Shown here piece by piece: positions 33,920 through 44,646 of a stretch of 64,000 nt of DNA (positions are counted from its first letter, which is position 1; the number at the start of each line of letters is the position of its first letter). The DNA comes from Planctomycetota bacterium (lineage in GTDB: Bacteria > Planctomycetota > Planctomycetia > Isosphaerales > Isosphaeraceae), in assembly GCA_028291545.1 (NCBI GenBank), contig JAQGHR010000132.1, positions 1 to 64,000 of the forward strand. The letters run 5' to 3'. Position numbers and translations under genes: made by a program. The notes under the pieces are model-generated. The model saw only the letters and a list, made by a program, of their open reading frames with translations. It did no database searches and was not told where the DNA came from.

Positions 33920-33966
33920 CGAGGTGGCCGGTCAGTCCCGGCTCGATCGAATCCCGGAGGGCTCGA

Positions 33967-36527
<2,561 letters not shown>

Positions 36528-36557
36528 TTGAATCGCTATAAGTATGTTTGCTAAGTT
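36528..36557 (+). promoter_or_regulatory. Putative promoter of PEP-CTERM gene 1
   Basis: TTGAAT (36528-36533) and TAAGTT (36552-36557) are 18 bases apart with TTTGC just before the second box. The paralogous gene at 38118 has the same arrangement (TTGAAT, 18 bases, TAGGGT, preceded by TTTGC), which supports a real promoter. Confidence 0.65.
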
Positions 36558-36566
36558 TAACCGCCT

Positions 36567-36616
36567 CCGGCCGAAACCCCCGCGCGACGGTCGCTGCGGG
36601 GTTCTTGATTCGGTAA
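36567..36616 (+). promoter_or_regulatory. Conserved 5' leader element, copy 1
   Basis: About 50 bases beginning CCGGCCGAAACCCCCGCG and ending ATTCGGTAA are nearly identical to 38043-38092 before the second PEP-CTERM gene. AACCCCCGCG pairs with TGCGGGGTT around a short GC-rich loop. It lies between promoter and ribosome-binding site, so it should be a structured part of the mRNA leader or an operator. Confidence 0.75.
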
Positions 36617-36647
36617 ACGTGCTTTAGATCCAGAGGAGTGACATCGC

Positions 36648-37352
36648 ATGAGGCTATCGAAGAGTTTGGTGATTGCCGGCCTGCTGGCCACGCTTGCCGG
36701 CACGTCATCGGTCAGGGCGGACTTTCAGTATGCCGCCACGGTGAACGCCACGAATACGACGGGTCAAGCCAACCCGGGCACCGACCCCGGTCCGGGGTTG
36801 ACCAATGTGAGCCAGGTTGCCCTGGGCGCCGGCAACTTTCTGACCTACTCGACGGACTTCGGGCCCTCGCCCGTATTTTCGCCCCAGGTCTCGCTGACCG
36901 GTGGAGCGGCCGACATCACGTTCGGCCACGTGGCCTTCACGCCGTCCCTGACCAGCACCGCCGATACGGCCTACGCCACGAACTTCAATTTCACGATCAC
37001 GATCAAGGACGAGGTCAGCGCCCAGACGGGCTCGTTCACATTCGCCGGTCGTGAGGCGGGCAGTGTTCAAGGGATTGGCCTTGATGGCGCTTCGTCGATC
37101 ACCAGCACTTTCCTCCTCTTTGCCCCGTCCCCGAGCAGTTTCGTTCTCGGGACCACGAGCTACAGCTTCAGCGATCCCGTCGCTGGTAAACCAGGTTCGG
37201 TCGGCGGCGTCCTGTCGGACGGGTCGTTCACGATCACGGTGAACGCGAGGGCGGTCCCGGAACCCGGCTCGATGGCCCTGCTGGGTCTGGGACTGGCGGG
37301 CGTTGGCCTGATCGCTCGTCGCCGTAGCAACAAGGTTCAGGCCACGGCCTGA
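36648..37352 (+). CDS. PEP-CTERM exported protein 1
   Basis: A 234-residue exported protein with signal peptide (MRLSKSLVIAGLLATLAGTS, cleaved after VRA) and a textbook PEP-CTERM tail: VPEPGSMALLGLGLAGVGL followed by IARRRS. The tail is recognised by an exosortase, which cleaves it and releases or attaches the protein at the surface, usually with exopolysaccharide. The middle is a Ser/Thr/Gly/Asn-rich beta domain. GAGGAG precedes the ATG. It is a clear paralogue of the gene at 38118 (shared ATVNATNT and GSVGGVL-DG segments), and the two share promoter and leader. No exosortase gene is in the window. Confidence 0.9.
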   Translation: MRLSKSLVIAGLLATLAGTSSVRADFQYAATVNATNTTGQANPGTDPGPGLTNVSQVALGAGNFLTYSTDFGPSPVFSPQVSLTGGAADITFGHVAFTPSLTSTADTAYATNFNFTITIKDEVSAQTGSFTFAGREAGSVQGIGLDGASSITSTFLLFAPSPSSFVLGTTSYSFSDPVAGKPGSVGGVLSDGSFTITVNARAVPEPGSMALLGLGLAGVGLIARRRSNKVQATA

Positions 37353-37408
37353 GCGTCGCTGTCCCGGTCGATCGGAACGCCGTGGCGGTCGAGATCCGAT
37401 CGAACGAA

Positions 37409-37468
37409 CATGCTCACGAAGAAGTGAGCATTTGATTCAAATTGCCATGCTCACGATGATGTGAGCCT
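37409..37468. repeat. Two CATGCTCACG palindromes
   Basis: Copy 1 at 37409-37431 (CATGCTCACG...GTGAGCAT) and copy 2 at 37446-37468 (CATGCTCACG...GTGAGCCT followed by ACGCTTCTC). They start 57 bases after the PEP-CTERM 1 stop. Further copies lie at 38872 and 44560-44620. Confidence 0.8.
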
Positions 37469-37979
37469 ACGCTTCTCGGCACTGGTTTCCCCACGCCCCC
37501 GCGGCCCGGATTCGGGTGGAGACGCGGGCCGCGTGCTCGCGCGCCTGGGCGGTTCACAGCTCGCCGGGATTTGCCCGCGACCCGGGTCGAACCGGGCAGG
37601 CGGGCGTGGCCTCGTGCCGCCCGCGTCGAAATCCAAGTTCGCACATAACAGGATTTCGGCATGTAAGATGCAGGAACCGAACCGATGCCAGCCGTGGTCC
37701 TCGAAGGTCATCAAAAAGCTACGCGCTTCGATGTGTGAGAATGGGGGACAGCGGCAGTCTGCCGGCCATGGCCGTCGCGCGGCCAACCCGGTTTCTCCGG
37801 GCGTGAGTATGCCCGACATCCACGGTCGACCCGGTCCGTCGAGAGAAATCCGCGAGGGAACAGGCAAGAAATGGCGCACGGGGCGTCAAAAGACTGCGCT
37901 CATGTCGGCAGTCCGAGAATCGGCTAATATGAAAGCACCAAGGCGTGTTGTGTTTTGAAACGAATTGACGTTTTTGTGC
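37469..37979. other. Intergenic between the PEP-CTERM paralogues
   Basis: About 500 bases with no supported gene. Frames are Arg/Ser-rich and lack ribosome-binding sites. Confidence 0.4.
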
Positions 37980-38009
37980 TTGAATTGGTGCGACCGGGTT
38001 TGCTAGGGT
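37980..38009 (+). promoter_or_regulatory. Putative promoter of PEP-CTERM gene 2
   Basis: TTGAAT (37980-37985), 18-base spacer, TAGGGT (38004-38009), preceded by TTTGC as in the paralogue. Between this and the leader element the string AATCGTCC is duplicated, making the gap 32 bases instead of 10. Confidence 0.65.
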
Positions 38010-38042
38010 CAATCGTCCCGGGCCAGCCAGGTCCAATCGTCC

Positions 38043-38092
38043 TCGGCCGAAACCCCCGCGCGGCGGTCGCTGCGGGGTTCGTCATTCGGTAA
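38043..38092 (+). promoter_or_regulatory. Conserved 5' leader element, copy 2
   Basis: Matches 36567-36616 with only a few substitutions, including the AACCCCCGCG / TGCGGGGTT stem and the trailing ATTCGGTAA. It precedes the second PEP-CTERM gene by 25 bases. Conservation of this leader while the surrounding intergenic DNA differs argues for function. Confidence 0.75.
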
Positions 38093-38117
38093 CCGGATTC
38101 ATGAGAAGGGGCATGGC

Positions 38118-38819
38118 ATGAGGATTTCGAGATCAGTTCTGGCCGCCTCCTTGGTGGCCATGGTCGTCGGGTCGCAGTCGGCGCGAGCCGAATTCACGTA
38201 CTCGTCGACCGTCAACGCCACCAACACGTTCGGCGAACCGGACCCGGGCACGACGCCGCCCCCGGGGGCCACGGGTTCCATAAGCGTCGTGATCGGCAAC
38301 GGTAACTCGCTGCTGTTCACCAGCGACTTCCCGCCGCCGGCGACCTCACCGATGATCACGGACATCCCCGGCGGGTCCGACGTCACCTTCGGCCACGTGT
38401 CGTTCGTCCCCTCCGCGACGAACACCACGCTGACCCAGTACGCCGTCAACTTCAATTATCAGTTGACGATCAGGGATGTCCTCAGTGGCGACTCCGGGCT
38501 AATCAACTACACCGGCCGGGAGTCGGGCTTCGCGATGGGCGGGCCGGCCACCGGCTCGGCGATCAACAGCACCTTCCTGTTCGCGGTGGCCCCGTCCACG
38601 CTAACCCTGGACGGCAAAGTGTATAATTTCACGGCCCATCAGCCGACCGGGCCGGGTTCGGTGGGAGGCGTCCTGACCGACGGTGCGTTCTCGCTCAACA
38701 TCTCCACCCGAGCCGTCCCCGAGCCGGGCTCCATCGCCTTGCTGGGCATCGGCCTGGGCGGGATGGGCCTGATCGCCCGCCGTCATCTCCTCAAGAAGGC
38801 CCAGGCGACGGAGGCCTGA
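38118..38819 (+). CDS. PEP-CTERM exported protein 2
   Basis: A 233-residue paralogue of the protein at 36648. Signal peptide MRISRSVLAASLVAMVVGSQ (cleaved after ARA), a beta-rich Ser/Thr/Asn-rich middle with STVNATNTFGEPDPGT, and a PEP-CTERM tail VPEPGSIALLGIGLGGMGL followed by IARRH. AAGGGG lies upstream of ATG 38118. Like its twin it should be sorted by an exosortase. The pair probably arose by tandem duplication including the promoter and leader. A CATGCTCACG palindrome follows its stop. Confidence 0.9.
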   Translation: MRISRSVLAASLVAMVVGSQSARAEFTYSSTVNATNTFGEPDPGTTPPPGATGSISVVIGNGNSLLFTSDFPPPATSPMITDIPGGSDVTFGHVSFVPSATNTTLTQYAVNFNYQLTIRDVLSGDSGLINYTGRESGFAMGGPATGSAINSTFLFAVAPSTLTLDGKVYNFTAHQPTGPGSVGGVLTDGAFSLNISTRAVPEPGSIALLGIGLGGMGLIARRHLLKKAQATEA

Positions 38820-38871
38820 GGTCTGGGATCGTCCCTCGCGCATCGAGGCGCAGGGGATCGGATGGGACAGT

Positions 38872-38894
38872 CATGCTCACGATGCCGTGAGCAT
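38872..38894. repeat. CATGCTCACG palindrome, copy 3
   Basis: CATGCTCACG-ATGC-CGTGAGCATA, followed by ACGCTTCTC as in copy 2. It lies between the PEP-CTERM 2 stop and the convergent trpF stop, so it may act as a terminator. Confidence 0.8.
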
Positions 38895-38911
38895 ACGCTT
38901 CTCAGACCCGT

Positions 38912-39568
38912 TCAGCCTACCACACCCCGCGCGGCCCGGATGAAGGCCGAGACGCGGGCCGCATCCTTGCGCCCCGGGGCCGATTCCACGCCTCCGGCCA
39001 CATCCACCATCCAGGGGCGGACGCGGGCGATCCGGGCGGCGACGTTCTCGGGCGTGAGCCCCCCCGCCAGGATCAGCGGCGGCAAGGCGGGGATCAGGTC
39101 GGTGATTCTCGCGAGGAGGTCGTCGGCGATGCGCTGCCCCGTGCCTCCGAACTGGCCCGGGACCGACGCATCGACCAGGACCGCATGGAGCGGATGGCCG
39201 GTCTCGGCCGCGAGACGGGCGTAATCCTGCATCGCGTCCAGGCTCGCCTGGTCGGCGATTCGGAAGGCGCGAATCACGCGGAATCCGCCATAAAACGCCA
39301 GGTCCGCGACGGGCTCGGAACCATGAAGCTGAACGATGCCGAGGCCCAGCCATTCGGCCAGCGCGGCGACCTCGACGGCGGGCCGATTGACGAACAGCCC
39401 GACGGCTGCACACGGAGCGGGCAGGGATGCGACGATCGCGCGCGCCACGTCGATCTCCACCCGGCGGGCCGAGCCGGGATGGAAGTTGAGCCCGATCCAA
39501 TCGGCCCCGGCCTCCGCGACGGCGAGGGCGTCGGTCACGGAGGTGAGGCCGCAGATTTTGACGTTCAT
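38912..39568 (-). CDS. trpF: Phosphoribosylanthranilate isomerase
   Basis: TIM-barrel enzyme of tryptophan synthesis, 218 residues. Signature segments: [15 protein letters not shown] (catalytic Cys), [31 protein letters not shown] and [15 protein letters not shown] (phosphate site; canonical DVSSGVE is DVAGGVE here). The gene lies 17 bases after trxA on the same strand and is likely co-transcribed with it; no other trp gene is nearby. Confidence 0.93.
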   Translation of the reverse strand: MNVKICGLTSVTDALAVAEAGADWIGLNFHPGSARRVEIDVARAIVASLPAPCAAVGLFVNRPAVEVAALAEWLGLGIVQLHGSEPVADLAFYGGFRVIRAFRIADQASLDAMQDYARLAAETGHPLHAVLVDASVPGQFGGTGQRIADDLLARITDLIPALPPLILAGGLTPENVAARIARVRPWMVDVAGGVESAPGRKDAARVSAFIRAARGVVG

Positions 39569-39584
39569 CGTCGGGCCGGCTCGA

Positions 39585-39920
39585 TCAGACGGTCACGCCC
39601 AGGCGCTCCAGAGCCGCCTTGTACTTGGCCTCGGGCTGGAGACCGACGATGCGGTCGACTTCCTTGCCGCCGTGGAAGAAGACCACGGCCGGGATGCCGG
39701 AAATCCTCAGGCTGGGCGGGGTATTGACGTTCTGGTCGGTATCCATCTTGCCGATCTTGACCTTGCCCGCGAACTCGTCGGCGAGCTTGGTGATCGTCGG
39801 GGCCAGCATGCGGCAGGGGCCGCACCATGGCGCCCAGAAGTCCACAATGACGGGCGTGTCCGACTCCAGGACTTCCGACTTCCAGTTGGCGTCGGTAAAC
39901 TCCATCACGTTCCCGGCCAT
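39585..39920 (-). CDS. trxA: Thioredoxin
   Basis: Cytoplasmic dithiol reductase of 111 residues with the active site WCGPC (residues 32-36) in [15 protein letters not shown], cis-proline GIPAVVFF and the C-terminal GxxxxxKYKAAL helix. ATG 39920 is used; an internal ATG at 39905 is possible. It is divergent from the Ca2+/H+ exchanger and upstream of trpF. Confidence 0.93.
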   Translation of the reverse strand: MAGNVMEFTDANWKSEVLESDTPVIVDFWAPWCGPCRMLAPTITKLADEFAGKVKIGKMDTDQNVNTPPSLRISGIPAVVFFHGGKEVDRIVGLQPEAKYKAALERLGVTV

Positions 39921-40025
39921 GGCGTGCGTCTCGTCTTTCCGAAGGTGGAGCAGGGCCGATTCGTCGTCCGAACACAACCCGCCGCCTCGCCGAACGGGCG
40001 TGGCGTCACTTGGAGTCATTATAAG

Positions 40026-41201
40026 TTGGCCGCACAACGAGTCAACGGACCGCGCCTGACCGGGTCCGTCACCAAGCCCACCTGGCGCGACGGGTTGGAC
40101 CCGAGGCGGGTCGGTTGGATCCGGCCTTTGGTCATTTTCGTGCCCATTTCCACGGCCCTTTACTTCTCGAGGGCCTCGGCCACCTGGCAGTTCGTGACCG
40201 CCTGCCTCGCGATCCTTCCCCTGGCCGGTTTGATGGGCGAGGCGACCGAACGCCTGGCCGAACGGCTCGGCCCTGGGGTCGGGGGGCTGCTGAACGCGAC
40301 CTTCGGCAACGCGGCCGAGCTGATCATCGCCCTGTTCGCGCTGTTCCGGGGGCTGGACGAGATGGTCAAGGCCAGCATCACGGGCAGCATCATCGGCAAC
40401 TTGCTGCTCGTGCTGGGCGCGAGCATTCTCGCGGGGGGGATCAAGTACCCCACGCAGCGGTTTAATAAGACGGCTGCCGGCGTGGGTGGCACGCTCATGG
40501 TCCTGGCGGCGATCGGGATGCTCGTGCCGGCCCTGTTCCACGGGTTGGTCGACCTCTCGAAGTCCGGCGTCAAGAACCTGGAGCACAAGCTCAGCGTCTC
40601 GGTCTGCCTCGTGCTGCTGGCGACGTATGCCCTGAACCTGGTCTTCAGCCTGGTGACGCATAAATATTTATACAATCCAAAAGGCGAGGATTGCGACCTG
40701 GAGGAGGAAACCGGGGGCGTCTCGTGGGGGGTGCGCCGGGCCTCGGCGGTGCTGGCCGGGGCGACCGTGCTCGTCGCCTTCATGAGCGAGGTGTTGGTCT
40801 CGGCCGTCCACGAGGCCGGGCTGGCGATGGGGCTCTCGGAGATCTTCATGGGGGTGATCGTCGTGGCCATCATCGGCAACGCGGCCGAGCACTCCACGGC
40901 GATCCTGATGGCGCGGAAGAACCAGATGGACCTGGCCGTGGGGATCGCCCTGGGATCGGCCCTGCAAATCGCCCTGTTCGTGGCGCCGGTGCTGGTCTTC
41001 GCGAGCTATCTGAGGCAGCGTCCCATGGACCTCCGGTTCTCGACGCTGGAGGTCGTCGCCGTGATCCTGTCGGTGATGATCGCGCGCATGGTGGCGGAGG
41101 ACGGGGAATCGAACTGGCTGGAAGGGGCCATGTTGCTGATGATTTACGCGATCCTCGGCCTCGCGTTCTTCTTCCTGCCGGCGGCGAGTCACGCCCTCTA
41201 A
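40026..41201 (+). CDS. Ca2+/H+ antiporter, CaCA/CAX family
   Basis: A 391-residue membrane protein with about eleven TM helices arranged as two inverted repeats. Each has the CAX c-motif: [13 protein letters not shown] in the first half and [20 protein letters not shown] in the second, which form the Ca2+ site. An acidic loop ([14 protein letters not shown]) separates the halves. TTG 40026 is the only plausible start in the region, with TTGGAG upstream. It should export Ca2+ in exchange for protons. Confidence 0.9.
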   Translation: MAAQRVNGPRLTGSVTKPTWRDGLDPRRVGWIRPLVIFVPISTALYFSRASATWQFVTACLAILPLAGLMGEATERLAERLGPGVGGLLNATFGNAAELIIALFALFRGLDEMVKASITGSIIGNLLLVLGASILAGGIKYPTQRFNKTAAGVGGTLMVLAAIGMLVPALFHGLVDLSKSGVKNLEHKLSVSVCLVLLATYALNLVFSLVTHKYLYNPKGEDCDLEEETGGVSWGVRRASAVLAGATVLVAFMSEVLVSAVHEAGLAMGLSEIFMGVIVVAIIGNAAEHSTAILMARKNQMDLAVGIALGSALQIALFVAPVLVFASYLRQRPMDLRFSTLEVVAVILSVMIARMVAEDGESNWLEGAMLLMIYAILGLAFFFLPAASHAL

Positions 41202-41212
41202 GGAACCGGCCA

Positions 41213-41680
41213 TCATTGCTGTCGCAACGCCTCATACAGGCCGATGGCGACGGCATTGGCGAGATTCAGGCTGCGGGCCTTGGGGCGGATCGGGATGCGG
41301 AGGGCGCGGGCGGATTGCTCGATCAGGCGGGGCGGCAACCCCCGGCTCTCCGGCCCGAAGACGAGGGCGTCACCCGGCCGGAAGGTCGCCGTCGTGTAGG
41401 CCCGATCCGCCTTCGTGCTGAAGTACCACAGCCGATCGGCACCGAGGGCCTCGGCCACTTCGTCGAGGTGGTCGACGGCCCTCCAGTTCAAGTGCGGCCA
41501 GTAATCCAGCCCCGCGCGGCGACGATGCCGGTCATCCAGATGGAACCCCAGGGGACGGACGAGCCAGAGCATCGCCCCCGCCGCGACGCACGTGCGCCCG
41601 ATCGCGCCCGTGTTCGCGGCGATCTCCGGCTCGACGAGGACGACATGGAGGCAGTTCGCAGTTTCCAAGTCCCACCCCAC
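41213..41680 (-). CDS. trmL: tRNA (cytidine(34)-2'-O)-methyltransferase TrmL
   Basis: SPOUT-class enzyme methylating the wobble base of tRNA-Leu. The 155-residue protein shows HVVLVEPEIAANTGAIGRTC (motif 1), WYFSTKADRAYTTATF, LVFGPESRGLPP (motif 2) and the knot motif IPIRPKARSLNLANAVAIG (motif 3). The first ten codons from ATG 41680 are encoded by a heptamer-type repeat (GCAGTTCGCAGTTT), so the true start may be a few codons downstream at the conserved HVVL. Confidence 0.9.
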   Translation of the reverse strand: MGWDLETANCLHVVLVEPEIAANTGAIGRTCVAAGAMLWLVRPLGFHLDDRHRRRAGLDYWPHLNWRAVDHLDEVAEALGADRLWYFSTKADRAYTTATFRPGDALVFGPESRGLPPRLIEQSARALRIPIRPKARSLNLANAVAIGLYEALRQQ

Positions 41681-41728
41681 GCGTATGCTCTTCTCTGCGA
41701 ACCGCGAACCGCGAACCGCGAACTGCTA
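41651..41728. repeat. Heptamer-arm foldback element E1
   Basis: Left arm GCAGTTCGCAGTTT (41651-41664); right arm CTGCGAACC(GCGAACC)2GCGAACT-GC (41694-41728), i.e. a 7-base unit repeated in tandem. The arms are complementary. It spans the start of trmL and ends at the stop region of the ACT-domain gene. The same sequence family appears at 51147-51221. Confidence 0.7.
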
Positions 41729-42172
41729 CCTGGAATGCAAGGGCCGTCGGCCTGGGGCCTGGGCGGTGCCGTTATTGGGGGATTCGGAGAGGACTTGAAG
41801 GGCGCGCTTGGGGTTGTTGGTGTGGAAGATCCCGAGGGACTTGCCGGGGGCCGAGGCGCCGGAGGCGTAGGCGTACTCGATGTTGATATTCTCCTGCGCC
41901 AGGGTTTCCAGGACGCGGGTGAGCGCGCCGGGCCGGTTCTCCATCTCGACGGCCAGGACCTCGGCCGTGGTGAACTCGGTGCCGAGCGAGGTGAGGGCCT
42001 TGCGGGTGGGCTCGAGCTGGTCGACGACCAGGCGCAAGACGCTCCGCTCGTGGGTATCCATCACCGAGAGGGCGCGAATGTTGATCTTCTCATGCGCCAG
42101 GGTCGCGCAGATCTTGGCGAGCCGTCCGGGCTTGTTTTCCAGTCGCGCGGTCACCTCGTGAACGAACTCCAT
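41726..42172 (-). CDS. Tandem ACT-domain protein
   Basis: A 148-residue protein of two ACT domains: residues 3-70 (HEVTARLENKPGRLAKICAT) and 72-130 (AEVLAVEMENRPGALTRVLE). ACT domains bind amino acids to regulate enzymes. The size and double domain are like ALS small subunits and stand-alone ACT regulators, but the N-terminal does not match IlvN closely. The last ~20 residues (PNNGTAQAPGRRPLHSR) are atypical and adjoin the repeat E1. Ligand unknown. Confidence 0.85.
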   Translation of the reverse strand: MEFVHEVTARLENKPGRLAKICATLAHEKINIRALSVMDTHERSVLRLVVDQLEPTRKALTSLGTEFTTAEVLAVEMENRPGALTRVLETLAQENINIEYAYASGASAPGKSLGIFHTNNPKRALQVLSESPNNGTAQAPGRRPLHSR

Positions 42173-42311
42173 CGGTAGCCTCCGATTCTCTTATCGGTAA
42201 GAGACCTCGCTCGCGAACCGGGCAAGGATAAGGTAGGTCACGGACCGGATGCACAACGTTGTATGTGCTCCGGTCCATGACGCAGCCGGTCCGGGACAGG
42301 TTCGGACCGGC

Positions 42312-44372
42312 TCAGTCGACGACGGGGCTGCCCGCACCGCCGCCTTTCTTGTTGCCTCCGACCGCGCCAGGTGGCTTGGCACCGGCACCGGGGGGGGCCA
42401 TGCCGGGTCCACCGGGCTGGAACGCCCCTCGCATCGCCTGAAACTGGACGATCCCATCCAGCATCGAGGCGAAATCGGGGAACGCGCCGCGAGAGAGCAG
42501 GCGCAGCCCCTGATCATCCACCACGACGGCCGTCGCGCCCGGGAAGAGCAGGGGGCGGATGGCGTCGGGCTGGGGGATCTTCGCGGGATCGACCTGGATG
42601 GTCACCGGTGCCGCTTGCACCCCGGCCGGAGGGGCTCCCGGCGGGTTGGGCTTGGGGGCGTTCATGAGCGCCTGGATCGTCGCGGGCAGCTTTGCCAGGC
42701 CTTCCGGCACCGTGTCGCGTGGGTCGGAGACGCTCAGTGCCATCACGCTGGGCGGGAAGCCCTCGATGGCCTTCGCGACCTCGCCGGTCAGCAGCTTGGT
42801 CGGCGGTTTCGCCTCGGCCGCGAGTGCGTCCCTGGCGGCGTCGGGCATCGTGGCGATGACCAGATACTTCTTCCCGACCGCGATCGTCAGCCTGGCGTTG
42901 GTCATCGCCGCGAACTGGGTCGGGAGATTCAGGACATAGGTCTTCGGGTTCGTGAGGGAGACCTTGAACTCGGGCGTAGTCGCCGCGGCGGCCGAGCCGC
43001 CCTTCTTGGTCGTGCCGGTGCGCGGGGGGGCCGGGGCATCTCCGCCCGGCGGCCCGGCCATGCCCATCGCGGCCATCTGGGTCTTGATTTCCTTGTTGGC
43101 GAAGAGCATCAGCTCATCGAGCATCTTGGTCGTGGCCTTGGCGTCCTTCATCTCCAAAAGCATCGCCCCCTTGGGCACCTGGAATCCGCCGCCACCCAGG
43201 CTGCCGAGGGCGCCCGACGACTTGGTGGTCTTCACGGGCGAGGCGTAGGCGATCATCCTCGGGCCGAGGCGTCCGAGGATGTCCTCGCGGATCCGCAACT
43301 TCGTCTTGCTCTTGACGGTCGCTTCCACGCTCTGGATCATCGCCTCGGCGTCCGGATTGGCCGTCTTCGCGAACGCCGTGAGCTGGGTGTACAGCTTCGC
43401 CGGATCGACCGAGAACGCCGCGAATTCCGTCACGCCGTCGGGGACGGGAGGCAGGGTTTTCAGGTCAAACTTGGGCTGATCCAGGATCGACAGCAGGCCG
43501 GTCCGGGGGCTGGGGGCCGCCACGCGGAACTCGTCCACGATCGCCGCGCCTCGGGTCCCGAGTCGGTACTCCAACCGCTTGAGGCCCTTGAGATCCAGCT
43601 TGCTCAGGACGGCCGCCGCCTGGGGCAGCCCGTTGGAGAATGAATCGAGGTCGAGCCAGGCGACGCCCAGCGGCTCGAAGCCGGTTTCCGCCTTGAGCAG
43701 ATTGACCCGGGTGGGATGTTCCAGGACGCTGGGGCTCGCCTTATCCAGGGTGGCGATGACGACATCGGGGTCATCGGTCAGGACGAGGTCTTCTTTCTTC
43801 TCGATCCACCAGTAAGAGGCGATGGTTCCGTCGGCTCGCGAGACCACGGCCACCTTGCGATTGCCCGGCTTATCCACGGTCTGGACCTTGCCATTGGCCG
43901 GAGTGCGGCCGCGAATGAGCTGGGCGGCGATCGCCTTGGATTCGGGCCGCATCGCGCCGCGGATGACCAACGTCGTGCTCCCGCCGACCCCGGTCTTGGC
44001 GTGGGCCGCAAAGACGAAGCCCGCCTTGGCGACATGCTTCACCAGGGCGGCCGCCTCCGCGTTCGTCGGCCGAGCATTCGGGGGAAGCGCCGCGTTGCCC
44101 TGGGTCAGGAACTGGGCCGCCAGGTCTTCGAGCATCGCGCCGGTGGTCGTTTCCGTGAGGATCTTGGACGCGGCCGTCTTGTTCCAGGCGTCGGCGTGAG
44201 TCTCGATCCCCTGGAACTCCGCGTAGACGGCCAGGCGGTCCTTGGCGATGTAACCGGCCAGCGGGCTTGATGCCGATGCCGCCGGTGCTGTCGCCGGTGC
44301 CTGGGCCAGGGCCGAGGCCGCGACGGCCAGGGCCACGGAGAGGCAGGAGAGCGTCTTGAGCGATCGTCGCAC
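42312..44372 (-). CDS. Exported DUF3352-like planctomycete protein, paralogue A
   Basis: A 686-residue exported protein starting at GTG 44372 (AAAGGA upstream), with signal peptide (RRSLKTLSCLSVALAVAASA). After an Ala/Pro linker comes the block PLAGYIAKDRLAVYAEFQGI and SKILTETTTGAMLEDL, which recurs in the next gene upstream (44647-47136). The rest is a long alpha/beta region with helical repeats; the C-terminus is Pro/Gly-rich with GGNKKGGGAGSPVVD. It resembles the repeated-domain exported proteins of the DUF3352 type, but this was judged by eye. Function unknown. Confidence 0.75.
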   Translation of the reverse strand: MRRSLKTLSCLSVALAVAASALAQAPATAPAASASSPLAGYIAKDRLAVYAEFQGIETHADAWNKTAASKILTETTTGAMLEDLAAQFLTQGNAALPPNARPTNAEAAALVKHVAKAGFVFAAHAKTGVGGSTTLVIRGAMRPESKAIAAQLIRGRTPANGKVQTVDKPGNRKVAVVSRADGTIASYWWIEKKEDLVLTDDPDVVIATLDKASPSVLEHPTRVNLLKAETGFEPLGVAWLDLDSFSNGLPQAAAVLSKLDLKGLKRLEYRLGTRGAAIVDEFRVAAPSPRTGLLSILDQPKFDLKTLPPVPDGVTEFAAFSVDPAKLYTQLTAFAKTANPDAEAMIQSVEATVKSKTKLRIREDILGRLGPRMIAYASPVKTTKSSGALGSLGGGGFQVPKGAMLLEMKDAKATTKMLDELMLFANKEIKTQMAAMGMAGPPGGDAPAPPRTGTTKKGGSAAAATTPEFKVSLTNPKTYVLNLPTQFAAMTNARLTIAVGKKYLVIATMPDAARDALAAEAKPPTKLLTGEVAKAIEGFPPSVMALSVSDPRDTVPEGLAKLPATIQALMNAPKPNPPGAPPAGVQAAPVTIQVDPAKIPQPDAIRPLLFPGATAVVVDDQGLRLLSRGAFPDFASMLDGIVQFQAMRGAFQPGGPGMAPPGAGAKPPGAVGGNKKGGGAGSPVVD

Positions 44373-44559
44373 GATAAGGGTCCTTTCGCCGGGTCCCGTG
44401 GCTACCCTAGCCGCCGGGGCGGTTTCGATGACGAAGCGACGGGCCGCGCGGGACGAAGCGTCCTGGCGGCCTTCTAATCGCGATCCTAAATCCACCCGAC
44501 CCCCCGCGCCAAGGCGGTGCCGGAGTCGGCTCAGGGATGAAACGCGCGGGCAAGGGCGA

Positions 44560-44620
44560 CATGCTCACGCCTTCGTGAGCATGCCCTCTCCTAAACATGA
44601 CGACATGCTCACGGAGGCAT
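44560..44620. repeat. CATGCTCACG palindromes, copies 4 and 5
   Basis: A full copy CATGCTCACG-CCTT-CGTGAGCATG (44560-44583) and a partial copy CATGCTCACGGAGGCAT (44604-44620), in the gap between two minus-strand paralogous genes. They belong to the same family as 37409, 37446 and 38872. Confidence 0.8.
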
Positions 44621-44646
44621 AAAAATGGTTAACGACAGTCAAGACC

